64,000 bases of DNA from Nannocystis exedens (lineage in GTDB: Bacteria; Myxococcota_A; Polyangia; Nannocystales; Nannocystaceae), in the NCBI RefSeq assembly GCF_002343915.1, contig NZ_NETK01000001.1:2924001-2988000 (forward strand). The letters are read 5' to 3'. Positions 1 through 9,173 of the stretch are shown here, piece by piece (position 1 is the stretch's first letter; each line of letters starts with the position of its first letter). The position numbers and the translations under genes are program-made. The notes below the pieces were generated by a model. The model saw nothing but the letters and a program-made list of their open reading frames with translations, had not been told where the DNA came from and ran no database searches.

Positions 1-109
1 CGGTCGAGCTCGACGTCGGAGGGCGGTGCGGAGGACAGCGCGGCGCCCGACATGGGCCCGCCGCCCGACTTGGGGGAAGTGCAGCCGAGCGTCCGCACAC
101 GCGACCGGC

Positions 110-1114
110 TTACCTGCCCTGCTGCTCGAGGAACGCGAGCGCTGCACGGTCATCGACCTCGAAGTCCGCCGGCCGGTGCCCGACGGTGCGGCGCAGGAGC
201 TCGGCTGCCTCCGCGCCGTAGGCCTCGACGACATCGAACGACAGCCAGAGGGCCGGCCACGGCGGCTCGGTGCCGAAGATGGCATCGATGAACTCGAGCA
301 CGGACTTCGCGTCCCGCAACGACGGGTAGAGCCATACCACTGCATCGCCTGTCCCCTCGACCTCTTCCCGCATCAGGTCGGCTTTCAGCTCTTCGGCGAT
401 CGACGGGTCACGAGAGAGCGCGAACGCGACACGAGCGCGGACTCCCGGAGATCGGTCCCGCAGCCGCGCGAGGAGGGGCCGGGCCTCGGCGAGTTGGCGA
501 GCGAACGCGTCCTCGGACAACCCGGAGACCCACGCGCGCAGCGCCCACCAGAACGGGTCCGTCACAGTGTCCGCGCCCGTGTAGAGTTCCCACGTGTCGC
601 CCTCGATCGGCTCGACGAGATCGAACAGGATCCCGCCCGAGTCGTCGTCGGTGTCGAGCGCCGTGAACTGCCCGGGGCTCGTCAGCACGTCGAGGCAGAA
701 CGCGAGCCCCTTCGTCCCCGCCCAGAGGTCGACGAGCCCGCTGCCACGACCGACCCGCCACGTCTGGAGCGACTCTCTGCGGTTGTCAGTGCGGGTGCGC
801 TCGAGGACGAACGCACGAAGCAGCTCTTTGATGACGTCGAGATCCTCCGGCGGGTCGTCGCGCTCGAGCTCTTCGAGCACCGCCGCGAGGCGCGACCGCA
901 GCGGCTCGCGCTCCGCCCGGAACGCGGTCGGACGCAGCACGCGATTGCCGATCTGCGTCTCTTCCTTGGTCCGTATGGACCAGGACGTAGCGAGAATCTC
1001 CCAAGCGACGTACGGAGGGGCCGTTTCCGGATCGTCGGTTTCCGGATCGTCGGGAAGATGGTTGCGGGCTCCGTGCAGCTTTCGTCGTGTCGCGGGGGTC
1101 CAGGTCAGTGTCAT
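110..1114 (-). CDS. Hypothetical protein, 334 aa
   Basis: Unrecognised soluble protein. No signal peptide or membrane segment is visible. The chain is rich in acidic and hydrophobic helices; the C-terminal half (about residues 170-330) has repeated Ala/Leu-rich helical stretches that could be HEAT-like, but this is inference. A TTG codon lies 9 bases upstream of the first ATG; I chose the ATG at 1114. Codon use is typical of the region, with strong G/C at third positions, and the long ORFs on the opposite strand are shadows of it. It stands alone, followed on the other strand by a flippase remnant. Confidence 0.6.
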   Translation of the reverse strand: MTLTWTPATRRKLHGARNHLPDDPETDDPETAPPYVAWEILATSWSIRTKEETQIGNRVLRPTAFRAEREPLRSRLAAVLEELERDDPPEDLDVIKELLRAFVLERTRTDNRRESLQTWRVGRGSGLVDLWAGTKGLAFCLDVLTSPGQFTALDTDDDSGGILFDLVEPIEGDTWELYTGADTVTDPFWWALRAWVSGLSEDAFARQLAEARPLLARLRDRSPGVRARVAFALSRDPSIAEELKADLMREEVEGTGDAVVWLYPSLRDAKSVLEFIDAIFGTEPPWPALWLSFDVVEAYGAEAAELLRRTVGHRPADFEVDDRAALAFLEQQGR

Positions 1115-1229
1115 CGCGCGCAACGTAACGGTTCGAGAATCCGACAGTCAACGCTAATCGAGCCCGTCCCGCGGGACGGAGTCGGAAAACATGGAAGAGC
1201 GGATTGTGGCCCGTCGAAAGGGCCGTCGC

Positions 1230-1554
1230 GGAGCTGATCAAGTAGTACTAGCAATGCTGCACTACGCGCAGGCGTACACGGTCGCGGTGGCGCTCGACCT
1301 TGGGCTGTCGTTCGTCGACGTCGTGTTCCTACTGGCGATCTCGGGGGTGCTCGGGGCGGTGCCGATCGCGATCGGCGGACTCGGCGTGCGCGAGCTGTTC
1401 TTCGCCCTCGCGGTTCCCGTTGCTCGGTAGCTCGGCCGGGGCGGGGTGAATTTCGGGCTCGGCGTGTTCCTGCTCATTCACGTGCCCGTGACCGGGCTTG
1501 GATTTGTCAGCTGGCAGATTGCGCCGCCGCCGCTCGGCGAGCCGTCACAGCGAT
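1230..1554 (+). pseudogene. Flippase-like (LPG synthase TM / UPF0104) C-terminal remnant
   Basis: Reading from about 1230, the protein shows hydrophobic helices and the hallmark P-x3-GGLGVRE motif of the lysylphosphatidylglycerol-synthase transmembrane / AglD-like flippase family. An in-frame TAG at 1428-1430 interrupts it. The same frame continues through another hydrophobic stretch (GVFLLIHVPVTGLGF) to a natural stop at 1552-1554. Full-length family members have about 300 residues, so only the C-terminal third remains. The missing 5' part and the internal stop make this a decayed gene. Confidence 0.6.
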
Positions 1555-1597
1555 GACGGCGAGGGCTTCTCTGCGATGACGCGCTGCCCGGCGGCGG

Positions 1598-3496
1598 TCA
1601 CGGCGGGATGACGTCGAGGTCGAGGCCGCCGGGATACGCGTAGCTGACGTACTGGCCGTAGCCGTAGACCTGGACGCCGAAGGGGGCGTCGCCGGTCAGG
1701 GTGTGGTCGCCGTCGCCGTCGTTGGCGAGCAGGACGCGGGCGACGGAGAAGCCGGTGGCGCCGATCGCCTGGAAGTCGGCGACGGGTTGGCCGTCGAGGA
1801 CGACCTCGGCCCCGGTCGGGGCGATGATGTTGACGAAGTTGCTCTCGTAGTTGGTCGGGGCGTGGAACGCGTAGCTGCTGCGGTACTGCTCGATCGGGAC
1901 GGCGATCGTCATCGCCGGGTCGCCCGCGCCGCCGCCCCCGGCTTCCTGGCTGAGGAGGTACTCGCTGACGGCGATCTTGAAGTTCGCGGAGACCTTGAAG
2001 TTTTCGTCGGTCTGGAGCTCGGCAAAGTCGCCGGCCTTGGCGAGCGCCGCCGGGGCGCCGTCCTGCGGCGGGTCGTAGGTCAGGGTGGTAGCGTCGGCGG
2101 TGGCGACGATACGGACCATCCGCGCCTTGACGACCGGGGTCTGGTTCGCTGCCTTCACCAGCGGGGTGGTGACGAGGTAGTCCCTGGCGAGGTTCGCGGT
2201 CGGGAGGTTGAGCTCCACGAGCGGGTCGCAGCAGCAGGCGTCGAACGGGACATACGTGCAGTTGTGGGCGCCGAGGACCATCACCGGCTTGTCGGAGGCG
2301 ACGCGGGTGCCGGTGATGTCGGCCTTGTCGGGCATGTCCGGCTCGCCGCCGCCGACGCCGGACATCACCTGCAAGACGTCGCCCGCGTCGAGGACCGCCA
2401 TGCCGGTGCCGTCGGCGGCGATGCCCCCGCCGGCCTTGATGATGCCGCCGGTCGCCGAAGGGGTGACGTTGATCGTGGTGCCGTCCTCGCGGGCAACGAC
2501 GACGTAGACGCCGGGGTTGGCGTTGAGGGTGTTGCGGGCGATCGCTACTGTGTCGGTCCCGTAGGCATTGCTCGGCATCAGCAGCGAGGCCTCGTTGAAG
2601 GCGCTCTGCAGGCCCTGCTTCTTGTACTCGAGCGGGGTGTACTGATGCACCGCGACCGGGCGTGTCGAGCGGATCCGATAGGCGCCGTCGGCGACGATCT
2701 GGCTCGCACTGATGCCCTTGAGCTCGAGGACCCACGGCAGCGGGATCACCTCGCTGCTGTTCGCGGGGACGAGGATGTCGACGACCGGGTCCGCGCCGCG
2801 GGTGATCGTGACATCGGCGTCCTCGGCGGAGAGGTTCGAGACGGCGACCGCGAAGGTGAAGGCCGTCTGGACGGCGCTCGGCGTGACGACCGAGTAGAAC
2901 TCGCAGCCGAGGTGGCTGGCGCCGAGCGAGGCCGGGGCGCACGCACCGACGCACTCGCCGGCGTCGCAGGTGAGGCCCTGGACGTCGTCGCAGAAGCTGT
3001 CGACCCAGCCGCTGCCCTCGGCGTCGCACTTCGAGGCGACGTTGCCGTCGCATACGCCCTCACCGGGGACGCACGCGACGCAGCCGAGGTCCGGGGCGCA
3101 GTCGCTCGGGCAGGTCTCCTCACTCTCGAAGCCGCCCGCGCCGTCGCAGACCTTGGCGACTTCGCCGTCGCAGACGATGGTGCCCTGCGCACAGGGCGGG
3201 TCACCGGTTGAACTGCCGGTGTCGCTATCGCTGCCGCTCGAGCTCGCCGTCGCGGTCACTGGGGCGGTCGTCGTCGGGTCGGTGGTGCCCGGGTCGGTGG
3301 TGCCTGGGTCGAAGGTACCGCCCCCCGTCGGGACGGTCGCCCCAGTGCTCGTCGAGCCCTGCGTCGAGCTTGCGGCCGTGCCGTCGCCCTCTGCGCCGTC
3401 GTCGGGGCGAGCCCCGCCGCATCCGTGGCTAGAGAGGCCGAGGACCCACAAGAGAGAGAGGACTCGTGGATGGCTGGGGCGAAGGAGGCTCGACAT
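1598..3496 (-). CDS. IgGFc-binding-type lipoprotein
   Basis: Predicted outer-surface lipoprotein of 632 aa. The N-terminus has a signal peptide ending in a lipobox-like S-H-G-C around residue 27, then a long Ser/Thr/Gly/Asp linker to about residue 95. Next is a Cys-rich segment with repeated C-D-G-x-V-A-x-x-C units, and then a large beta-rich domain resembling the N-terminal domain of IgGFc-binding proteins (motifs such as RPVAVHQYTP and GYGQYVSYAYPGG). Such proteins are common in myxobacteria; their ligand is unknown. The ATG at 3496 directly abuts one arm of the 110-bp inverted repeat. A longer in-frame start inside the repeat gives no usable signal peptide, so I rejected it. Confidence 0.8.
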   Translation of the reverse strand: MSSLLRPSHPRVLSLLWVLGLSSHGCGGARPDDGAEGDGTAASSTQGSTSTGATVPTGGGTFDPGTTDPGTTDPTTTAPVTATASSSGSDSDTGSSTGDPPCAQGTIVCDGEVAKVCDGAGGFESEETCPSDCAPDLGCVACVPGEGVCDGNVASKCDAEGSGWVDSFCDDVQGLTCDAGECVGACAPASLGASHLGCEFYSVVTPSAVQTAFTFAVAVSNLSAEDADVTITRGADPVVDILVPANSSEVIPLPWVLELKGISASQIVADGAYRIRSTRPVAVHQYTPLEYKKQGLQSAFNEASLLMPSNAYGTDTVAIARNTLNANPGVYVVVAREDGTTINVTPSATGGIIKAGGGIAADGTGMAVLDAGDVLQVMSGVGGGEPDMPDKADITGTRVASDKPVMVLGAHNCTYVPFDACCCDPLVELNLPTANLARDYLVTTPLVKAANQTPVVKARMVRIVATADATTLTYDPPQDGAPAALAKAGDFAELQTDENFKVSANFKIAVSEYLLSQEAGGGGAGDPAMTIAVPIEQYRSSYAFHAPTNYESNFVNIIAPTGAEVVLDGQPVADFQAIGATGFSVARVLLANDGDGDHTLTGDAPFGVQVYGYGQYVSYAYPGGLDLDVIPP

Positions 3497-3607
3497 GGTG
3501 GTGAGGGGATGGACGAGCCACGGCGCCAGACATGGACCAGGCTGTCTCACCGCAAGGACGCATCGAGGGGCTCGACCGTCTCACCAAATTGTTGGGCCCC
3601 TGAACCT
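3497..3607. repeat. Left arm of ~110-bp inverted repeat
   Basis: About 111 bp that match 6220-6328 in reverse complement with only a handful of substitutions and one or two indels. Read outward it forms the 5' leader of the lipoprotein starting at 3496. It contains two direct copies of GGTGAGAC spaced 34 bp apart. The two arms bracket a 2.6-kb segment holding a TPR gene and a sigma-factor gene. Confidence 0.85.
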
Positions 3608-3922
3608 GTCTCATGGACGACGCTGGAGGTCGCGGCCCGCGCTGCCTGTCGAGAAGCTGCCGGAGAAGGTGCCGGGGGGTCGACATAGCGGATGGGGAGA
3701 ACGCGCGCTTCGGAGGTCGCGGGGACGGGCGCGGTGGCGGCGGTACAGCTTGCGGGCACTCCGGGCGCGGTCGATCCGGGCTGCCCCCGGCTCTCGAGGC
3801 GATCGGGAGACGCCGGCCCCGACTGCCCGCGCATGGATGTGCGCTTCATCACCCCCTCCTCGGCTCTCCCCTGGCCCCCCACGTCCGTGCGAACCTTTTA
3901 GCCGCGCTCGAGCACTCGTCGA
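3608..3922. other. No supported gene
   Basis: Between the inverted-repeat arm and the TPR gene I see short overlapping ORFs on both strands but none with convincing composition or a recognisable motif. A stop (TAG at 3899-3901) lies in frame just upstream of the TPR gene start, so the missing kinase domain of that gene is not here. Confidence 0.5.
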
Positions 3923-5328
3923 ATGGTGACGTTGATGGTCGCGGCCGCGATCGGCGCGGTGATCGTGATCGGCATGGGGCTGCTCGCCCCCTCAGCGCAG
4001 CATGAAGCGCCGTGCGGCGATCAGCTCGTCGATACCGTGTGGAACACGGACGCGCGGGCGGCTTTCGCGCGACAGTTCGCGGCGGTCGCGCCTGAGCGCA
4101 GCGCGGCCACGCTCACCTCGATCACCTCGCTGATCGCGCACTGGACCGATGCGTGGCGGCTCCAGCGACGTTCCGCCTGCACGGCAGGGGCGGCGCGAGC
4201 CGCGCGGGTAAGCTGCCTCGATCGACAGCTCGGAGAGCTCCGCGCACAGCTCGCCGTGTGGGAGAAGGCCGACGCCAGCGTCGTCGATCACGCGACCGCC
4301 GCCGCTGCCGCCCTGCCCAGCCCGGCCGAGTGCGTCGAGGCGCGCACCACAACCTCCCCGGCATCGGCCTCGCTGCTCGCGTCCACCGCGATGGTCGACG
4401 CACTCCAGCGGTCCGGGCGATGGGAGGAAGCGAGGGTTCACGCGCCTGCGGTGCTCGCGCAGGCCGAGCGCTCGACCGAGCTGGCGCCCAAGGCCCTGGC
4501 GATGCTGGCGGTCGCCAGGGTCGAGCTCGATGTGCACGCGCGAACCGCGGCGCGCGACCATGCGATCGCGGCAGCCCGCGCGGCGAGCAACGCGCGAGAA
4601 GACGACCTGCTCGCTGGAGCACTGCTCGTCGAGGCCGCGGCCCTGATCGACGACCACCGCGCCGCGGACGCGCTCGGCGTCTGCGATGCGGTCGAGGCGT
4701 TCGCCGCGCGCGGGCTCCCCCGTAGCGAGCGCATCGAGATCGTGCGCGCCGACGCGCTACTCCAGCTCGGGCGAACCGATGAGGCGATCGTGCACTATCG
4801 GCGCGTGATCGCGCGGCTCGCGGTCGCGGCCGCACGTGATCCGGCTCGTCGCCTCGCCCTCGCCAGCGCCATCGGCTCCCTCGGCTCGGCGCTCGGCAAG
4901 AGCGAACGGATCGCCGAGGGTGCCGTCGAGCTCCGTCGTGCGCTCGAGATCGAGGAGGCGGCGCTCGGGCCACAGCATCCCGAGGTCGGCCGAACGCTCC
5001 ACGACCTGGCGATTCTCGAGCGTGAGAACGGCGATATCGAGGACGCCGAGCGTCACTTTGGTCGCGCGCGCGCGATGTTGGCCGTGATGCCGAGGCGCGA
5101 ACCGCCGCCGAGCAGGCGCTGGCCGCCTGGACGCGCGCGCACGCCGAGCCGCCGGAGCGCGCCCACGCGTGGGCGATCCTGGCCGACATCGAGGCCCGCG
5201 GTGGCGATCGCCGTCGCGCCGTCGCGCTCGCCCACAAGGCGATGGCTGCGCTCGCCGACCGCGAGGGCGAGCCGCACGCGGCGATCCGAGCTGTCCTGCA
5301 CGCTCAACTCCAGCGGTGGTCGCGCTGA
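3923..5328 (+). pseudogene. TPR C-terminal module of a Ser/Thr kinase, kinase domain absent, frameshifted
   Basis: Residues 1-25 are a transmembrane helix, followed by the C-G-D...W...A-R-R-type extracellular sensor segment and TPR helices seen downstream of the kinase domain in many myxobacterial Ser/Thr kinases; the motif CLDRQLGELRA near residue 92 is typical. No kinase domain precedes it: an in-frame stop lies 22 bases upstream. Around 5090-5096 the reading frame shifts. The correct continuation (TAAEQALAAWTRAH, then LADIEARGGDRRRAVAL) lies in another frame and stops at 5326-5328, three bases before the sigma gene. I read it as a truncated, frameshifted gene; if the shift is a sequence error it is a kinase-less TPR membrane protein. 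Confidence 0.65.
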
Positions 5329-5330
5329 CC

Positions 5331-6221
5331 ATGCGTACGCTCGCCCTCCAGCTCGCCGCGCGTACCGGGCACACGCTCGCTCCCGGTAATGTCACCGAGC
5401 TCGCCGCCCAGCTCGAGGCCGCCATCACGGCGACGCGCACGAAGTGGCCGGAGCTGGCGATCCGCCACGAGCTCTGGCTCGACGCCCTCGCGCCGTGGCT
5501 TGACAGCGAGCCCGACCTCGTCGCCGGGTTCGCGCAGCTCGCGGTGTCCGACGTCTACCTCGTGGGTGCGTGCCTCGCGGGGGACAAGCCAGCGCTGGCT
5601 ATTCTCGAGCGGCTGACCCGCACCGCGACCACACGCGTGGTCGCCCGGCTTGGCGGCCACCTCTCCGTCGAGGACGTCGTGCAGGAGCTGCTGATGAAGC
5701 TCGTCGTGGGCGATTCGAGGAAGCTCGCAGGGTTTGGTGGTCAAGGCGCCCTCGCGGCATGGCTGCGGAGCTCCGCCGTGCGCACCGCCATCAGCCTCGG
5801 GCGCAAGCGCCAGGAGCTCGCTATCGAGGACGAGACTCTTGAGGCGATCGCAGACGAAGGCGACGATCAGGCGCTCGCGTTCCTCAAGACCAGCTACCGC
5901 GACGAGTTCAAGCGTGCGTTCGCGGCGGCCCTCGCCGAGCTCAGCAAGCGGAGTCGTACGCTGCTCCGCCTTCAGATCATCGATCAGCTCACGCTCGAGG
6001 AGATCGGTACGTTCTACCGCGTGTCGCGCGCGACCGCCGCGCGCTGGCTCGCCGAGGCCCGGGCCGATCTGGTGAATCGGACCCGCACCCGGCTGATGAC
6101 CTCGCTCGGCCTTCCGGCCGAGGAGCTCGGCCAGCTGATGCGGCTCGTCGCCTCGAACCTCTACGGAACGCTGCCAAAGCTCCTCCGCCAGACCCACGGC
6201 GGGGATGAGTCGGGGCAATAG
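5331..6221 (+). CDS. RNA polymerase sigma-70-family (ECF-like) factor
   Basis: 296-aa predicted sigma factor. Residues about 95-165 fit region 2 (HLSVEDVVQELLMKL, then GALAAWLRSSAVRTAIS) and about 205-255 fit region 4 with a helix-turn-helix (LTLEEIGTFYRVSRATAARWLAEAR). The longer in-frame start at 5169 lies inside the upstream TPR gene and gives a low-complexity arginine-rich leader, so I chose the ATG at 5331, just after the TPR gene stop. In myxobacteria such factors often sit beside TPR/kinase genes. Its stop codon overlaps the right arm of the inverted repeat. The two flanking lipoprotein genes share that 110-bp leader and could be its targets (inference). Confidence 0.75.
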   Translation: MRTLALQLAARTGHTLAPGNVTELAAQLEAAITATRTKWPELAIRHELWLDALAPWLDSEPDLVAGFAQLAVSDVYLVGACLAGDKPALAILERLTRTATTRVVARLGGHLSVEDVVQELLMKLVVGDSRKLAGFGGQGALAAWLRSSAVRTAISLGRKRQELAIEDETLEAIADEGDDQALAFLKTSYRDEFKRAFAAALAELSKRSRTLLRLQIIDQLTLEEIGTFYRVSRATAARWLAEARADLVNRTRTRLMTSLGLPAEELGQLMRLVASNLYGTLPKLLRQTHGGDESGQ

Positions 6222-6328
6222 GTTCAGGGCCCAACAATTTGGTGAGACGGTCGAGCCCCTCGCTGCGTCCTTGCGGTGAGACAGCCTGTCCACGTCTGGC
6301 GCCGTGGCTCGTCCATCCCCTCACCACC
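6220..6328. repeat. Right arm of ~110-bp inverted repeat
   Basis: Reverse-complement partner of 3497-3607. It starts within the sigma-factor stop codon and ends 46 bp before the lipoprotein ATG at 6375. The GGTGAGAC pair with 34-bp spacing is conserved in both arms. Plausible roles are a duplicated promoter/leader, recombination sites for inversion, or ends of an inserted cassette. Confidence 0.85.
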
Positions 6329-6374
6329 CGCGAACCGCGCCCCAGCGAAGAGCCCAGGCGATCTGAAGCCCACC

Positions 6375-6983
6375 ATGTCGAGACACTTCCTCCTTCGCTC
6401 CCCCGTCCTTGCCGCCGCTGCCATGACGGTGGCCGGCTGCTCCAAATCGACCGCGGAACCGAGCAGCTCCGTCGTCCAATCGACCGCGGAACCGAGCGGC
6501 TCCGTCGTCCAATCGACCGCGGAAACGAGCAGCTCCGTCGTCTTCGAAGTCAAACCGGACCATCAGTACGTGAAGTTGGATCCCGCGTCCGTGCAGCTTT
6601 CGGGGACGCCGGTCGTGGCGTTCTACAAGGACGGGGCGGAGTACGACTACTCCGTCATGCTCCACAATGGGCCGGTGGGCGCGAAGCTCACGTGCGCCAA
6701 CTACAAAGAGGAGATCGAGAAGAGCTCCGTCTTCGTCCCCGTCTCCGGCAAGAGTCCCGCGCGCCCGAAGGACGTGAAGACGCTTATGGACATCCGGGGC
6801 GAGATCCACGTCACGAAGTCCGGGCAGCCGCCCGTCCATAGCGGCGGCATACGGGGGGTCGTCGTGACGTTCACGAAGACGAGCGACGCGGCGATGTCGG
6901 GCACCATTTCTCTCCCCGCGGCGAGCGCCGCGGCAAAGAGCCTCGCCGGCACGTTCAACAACGCCATCGTCTGCGAAGAGTAG
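6375..6983 (+). CDS. Small lipoprotein with triplicated 11-aa repeat
   Basis: 202-aa predicted lipoprotein. The signal peptide MSRHFLLRSPVLAAAAMTVAGC ends in a V-A-G-C lipobox. It is followed by three copies of the unit STAEPSSSVVQ (coded by about 33-bp tandem DNA repeats at 6441-6543), then a beta-rich globular domain of unknown family with no recognised motif. An ORF extends 99 bases upstream but that leader overlaps the inverted repeat and would bury the signal peptide, so I chose the ATG at 6375. It ends in CEE* at 6983. Confidence 0.65.
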   Translation: MSRHFLLRSPVLAAAAMTVAGCSKSTAEPSSSVVQSTAEPSGSVVQSTAETSSSVVFEVKPDHQYVKLDPASVQLSGTPVVAFYKDGAEYDYSVMLHNGPVGAKLTCANYKEEIEKSSVFVPVSGKSPARPKDVKTLMDIRGEIHVTKSGQPPVHSGGIRGVVVTFTKTSDAAMSGTISLPAASAAAKSLAGTFNNAIVCEE

Positions 6984-7015
6984 TAGACGCCAACCCGACC
7001 GCTGCGTCGCCGCCG

Positions 7016-7394
7016 GACGGCCCGAGCTGGCGGCCTCGCTCGCCCAGGGCCTCCGCGTGGACATCCTTGCCCTCCATGTCCTTGACGATGATCGGCGAGA
7101 CGACGTCGATGCCCGAGTAGTTGAGCTTCGTCGTGATGCCGGGCAGGCTGTGATCAGCCGACGGAGATGCTGAAGTCGGTCCCTGACACGCCGCCTGCCG
7201 CGCGTGGCCCGGGCAGGTGTTCGGGAGATCGATGTCGCAGAACGGGAGGCAGCAGCCGGGCGCCCTCGGGTCGCACTCCGTCGCGAGGTCGGGTGCGAGA
7301 CAGGCGAGGCCAGGGTCGCAGACGTTGGCGCTCGGCACGAAGGGGGTGCTCAGCCCGCGCTCGCGGAGGAACGCCTGGTCCTTCTCGCGCTCCC
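7016..7394 (-). pseudogene. Cys-rich lipoprotein fragment
   Basis: One frame reads CDPGLACLAPDLATECDP, then GCCLPFCDIDLPNTCPG, a pattern common to C-terminal Cys-rich segments of myxobacterial surface lipoproteins. This is followed by a further plausible stretch (LNYSGIDVVSPIIVKDMEGK). No start codon or signal peptide exists in frame, and the upstream end runs straight into a sigma-factor remnant in a different frame. I read this as a fused relic. Confidence 0.4.
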
Positions 7395-7696
7395 GGGGTC
7401 CTCCTCGTCGTGGGTGACGACGGCCAGCCGGCGCCCGCGACGGAGCCAGCGCAGGGTGACACAGACGGTGATCCGGCGGGCCCACACCTCGAGCAGCCCC
7501 TGGCAGGTGTAGGTGCGTGCCGACTCGAGCAGCTCGATGAGGGCGGACTGCGAGACGTCGTCGGCGTCGGTGCCGGAGCCGAGGAGCGCCCGTGTCACCC
7601 GGCGCGCGACCGGCAGGAGCCGGCGGGCGAAGCTGGTCCCGGCCTGGCGGTCCCCGGCCCTCGGATCGACGACCGGGTCTTGTCGTCTTGCACGAT
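7395..7696 (-). pseudogene. Sigma-70 region 2 fragment
   Basis: The frame reads FARRLLPVARRVTRALLG, then GTDADDVSQSALIELLES and WARRITVCVTLRWLRRG, the region-2 signature of ECF-like sigma factors. It lacks region 4 and breaks off into the Cys-rich fragment next to it. It has a short N-terminal extension but no good start. It is a truncated gene. Confidence 0.5.
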
Positions 7697-7699
7697 GGG

Positions 7700-8217
7700 C
7701 TAACGCAGCTTCTCTCGAAGCCGATCCTCGAGAGCCCGCAGGATCTTCTCAGCCGCGATGCCGCGCTCATGGGGCTCCTCGATCGCCTCAGCTTCGGCGA
7801 AGAGCTCGACACCTTCAGTGCTGGCGATCGACGCCCACCACGGGCGGTGCTGCACGTCGATCACGACGGCAATCCGGTCGCCGTCCAGCGCTTCCGCCAG
7901 GAGGCGCAGCTCTGGGCGCAGATCGATGCCGTGCAGGCCCTCAATCCCGCCGAAGTTCAATGTCCGCGCCTCAGCCTGCGCGGCTGCGATCGAAGGTCTG
8001 CGCGACGAGGTCGCGTGCCTCGTCGTAGGAGCCGCGTAGCCCCGGGCCCCGGTTGTTCACCTCGAACACGACGCGTCCGTCTTCCGCGCGGACCTCTATC
8101 CGGACGGGCGTACCAGCCTTGCAATGCCGGTTTGCGCGGCGAGGCGAGGCCGTGGCGAAGGTGCTTGACAAAGCGGCCATGGTCGTCGAAGAGGCTGGGC
8201 ATGGCCATCGAGTTCAT
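7700..8217 (-). pseudogene. Frameshifted hypothetical gene (~170 aa)
   Basis: Three minus-strand frames join into one plausible chain. MNSMAMPSLFDDHGRFVKHL starts at 8217. A second frame carries PVRIEVRAEDGRVVFEVNNR to RDLVAQTFDRSRA, and after a further shift near 7970 a third carries NFGGIEGLHGIDLRPELRLL to the stop at 7700. Each segment has natural composition only in its own frame, so two indels are likely. I do not recognise the family. The head overlaps the divergent gene at 8201. Confidence 0.4.
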
Positions 8218-8791
8218 GGTGATGCCGCTCAGCCGCTACATCGCTGGTGACTTCATCTCGCCCGCGATGCGCATCGCGTGGGACGCGGGCTTGCCTTACT
8301 CGCTGATCGGGCCTCACGGCATGCGACAGATCCCCCAAGACACTCCATTCGGCGGTGCGGACGCATCCGCCCGACGCGAGGCCATCCTGGAAATGCTGCT
8401 CGGCGACCTGCGCGCCCTTCCCGAGATCGGAGACGCATCGTGGGACGAGAGCTCCGTCGCGGAGCCCGCCTTCCACCGCGTCGACCCGGGGTCGTACGAG
8501 GCTCTGCTGGAGGATGCGGCGCGACCCAAGAAGCGCGGCCTCTTCGGCATCTTCGGCACCGGGCCCTCGGCAATGCTGCATCTGGGAACGACGCTCCTGC
8601 TTCCATGCGACTTCGCCGCGACGATCGAGATGACCTCGCCTTTCGTGCGGCGAGTGGGATCGACCCCGCGGGCGCTGAAGGAGCTGTCGAACAGGCCGTG
8701 GTCGGCAAGGGCGGCGAGCGCCGTCGAGACGCTCCGCACAGCGCTCCAGGATGCGGCGCGCCGGGGCCTCCCCATGATCGTAGACCAGTGA
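8201..8791 (+). CDS. Hypothetical protein, 196 aa
   Basis: An unrecognised soluble protein that begins MAIEFMVMPLSRYIAGDF. No signal peptide, membrane helix or catalytic motif is visible; a short KKRGLFGIFGTG segment near residue 110 is followed by a beta-rich stretch. A much longer ORF reaches back to 7592 but its upstream part covers antisense genes and is arginine-rich, so I start at 8201; the ATG at 8216 is an alternative. It is divergent from the frameshifted gene just before it. Confidence 0.55.
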   Translation: MAIEFMVMPLSRYIAGDFISPAMRIAWDAGLPYSLIGPHGMRQIPQDTPFGGADASARREAILEMLLGDLRALPEIGDASWDESSVAEPAFHRVDPGSYEALLEDAARPKKRGLFGIFGTGPSAMLHLGTTLLLPCDFAATIEMTSPFVRRVGSTPRALKELSNRPWSARAASAVETLRTALQDAARRGLPMIVDQ

Positions 8792-8856
8792 CGATTACGC
8801 GCGGAGTCGTCCCCGAGCATGTTGAGCCCCAGCACGAACCACCCGAGGGCGACCGC

Positions 8857-9021
8857 GCCCGCGGCGAGAATCGTATCCCGGAGGACAGCTCCGGCGGCGC
8901 CCCCGACCCCGGCGAGAACATCGGCGACACCGGCTGCGGCTGCCACGGCGCCCCCGGTGCGAGCGGTCTCCCGGCCCTGCTCGCCGCGCTGCTGCTCCGC
9001 CGCCGGTCGCGGCCGCGCTGA
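8857..9021 (+). pseudogene. MYXO-CTERM tail of a lost secreted protein
   Basis: One frame ends DTGCGCHGAPGASG followed by LPALLAALLLRRRSRPR and a stop. This is the tripartite MYXO-CTERM sorting tail: Cys-containing motif, hydrophobic helix, arginine cluster. No start or upstream domain remains in frame. It is a 3' fragment of a surface-sorted protein. Confidence 0.5.
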
Positions 9022-9087
9022 CAACGGTCCCGACGACTCCGCGCAGGCCGTGCCCGCTCTGGTAATCGTGCTCGGGATTCACGGTCG

Positions 9088-9170
9088 GCACCTCTGTCTT
9101 TTCGGACAGCCTGCGCACGAAGTCGACGACCTGGTCGCGCTTGTCGTGGGGAACCCAGCGGTCCGTCAGG
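9088..9170 (-). pseudogene. Transposase/integrase fragment
   Basis: A short minus-strand frame reads LTDRWVPHDKRDQVVDFVRR followed by LSEKTEVP, resembling the start of an IS3-type OrfB integrase from related genomes (a family resemblance from memory, not a search). Only about 28 codons are convincing, and the frame then runs into unrelated sequence. Confidence 0.35.
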
Positions 9171-9173
9171 GCT

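Noticed and set aside
26..1237. 403-aa plus-strand ORF
   Set aside because: Arginine-rich shadow of the minus-strand gene at 110-1114; no recognisable motif.
1703..3211. 502-aa plus-strand ORF
   Set aside because: Antisense shadow of the IgGFc-binding lipoprotein, produced by high GC.
8314..9024. Minus-strand ORF with a hydrophobic segment near 8800-8930
   Set aside because: The plus strand ends there in a clear MYXO-CTERM tail; the minus frame is inconsistent downstream.
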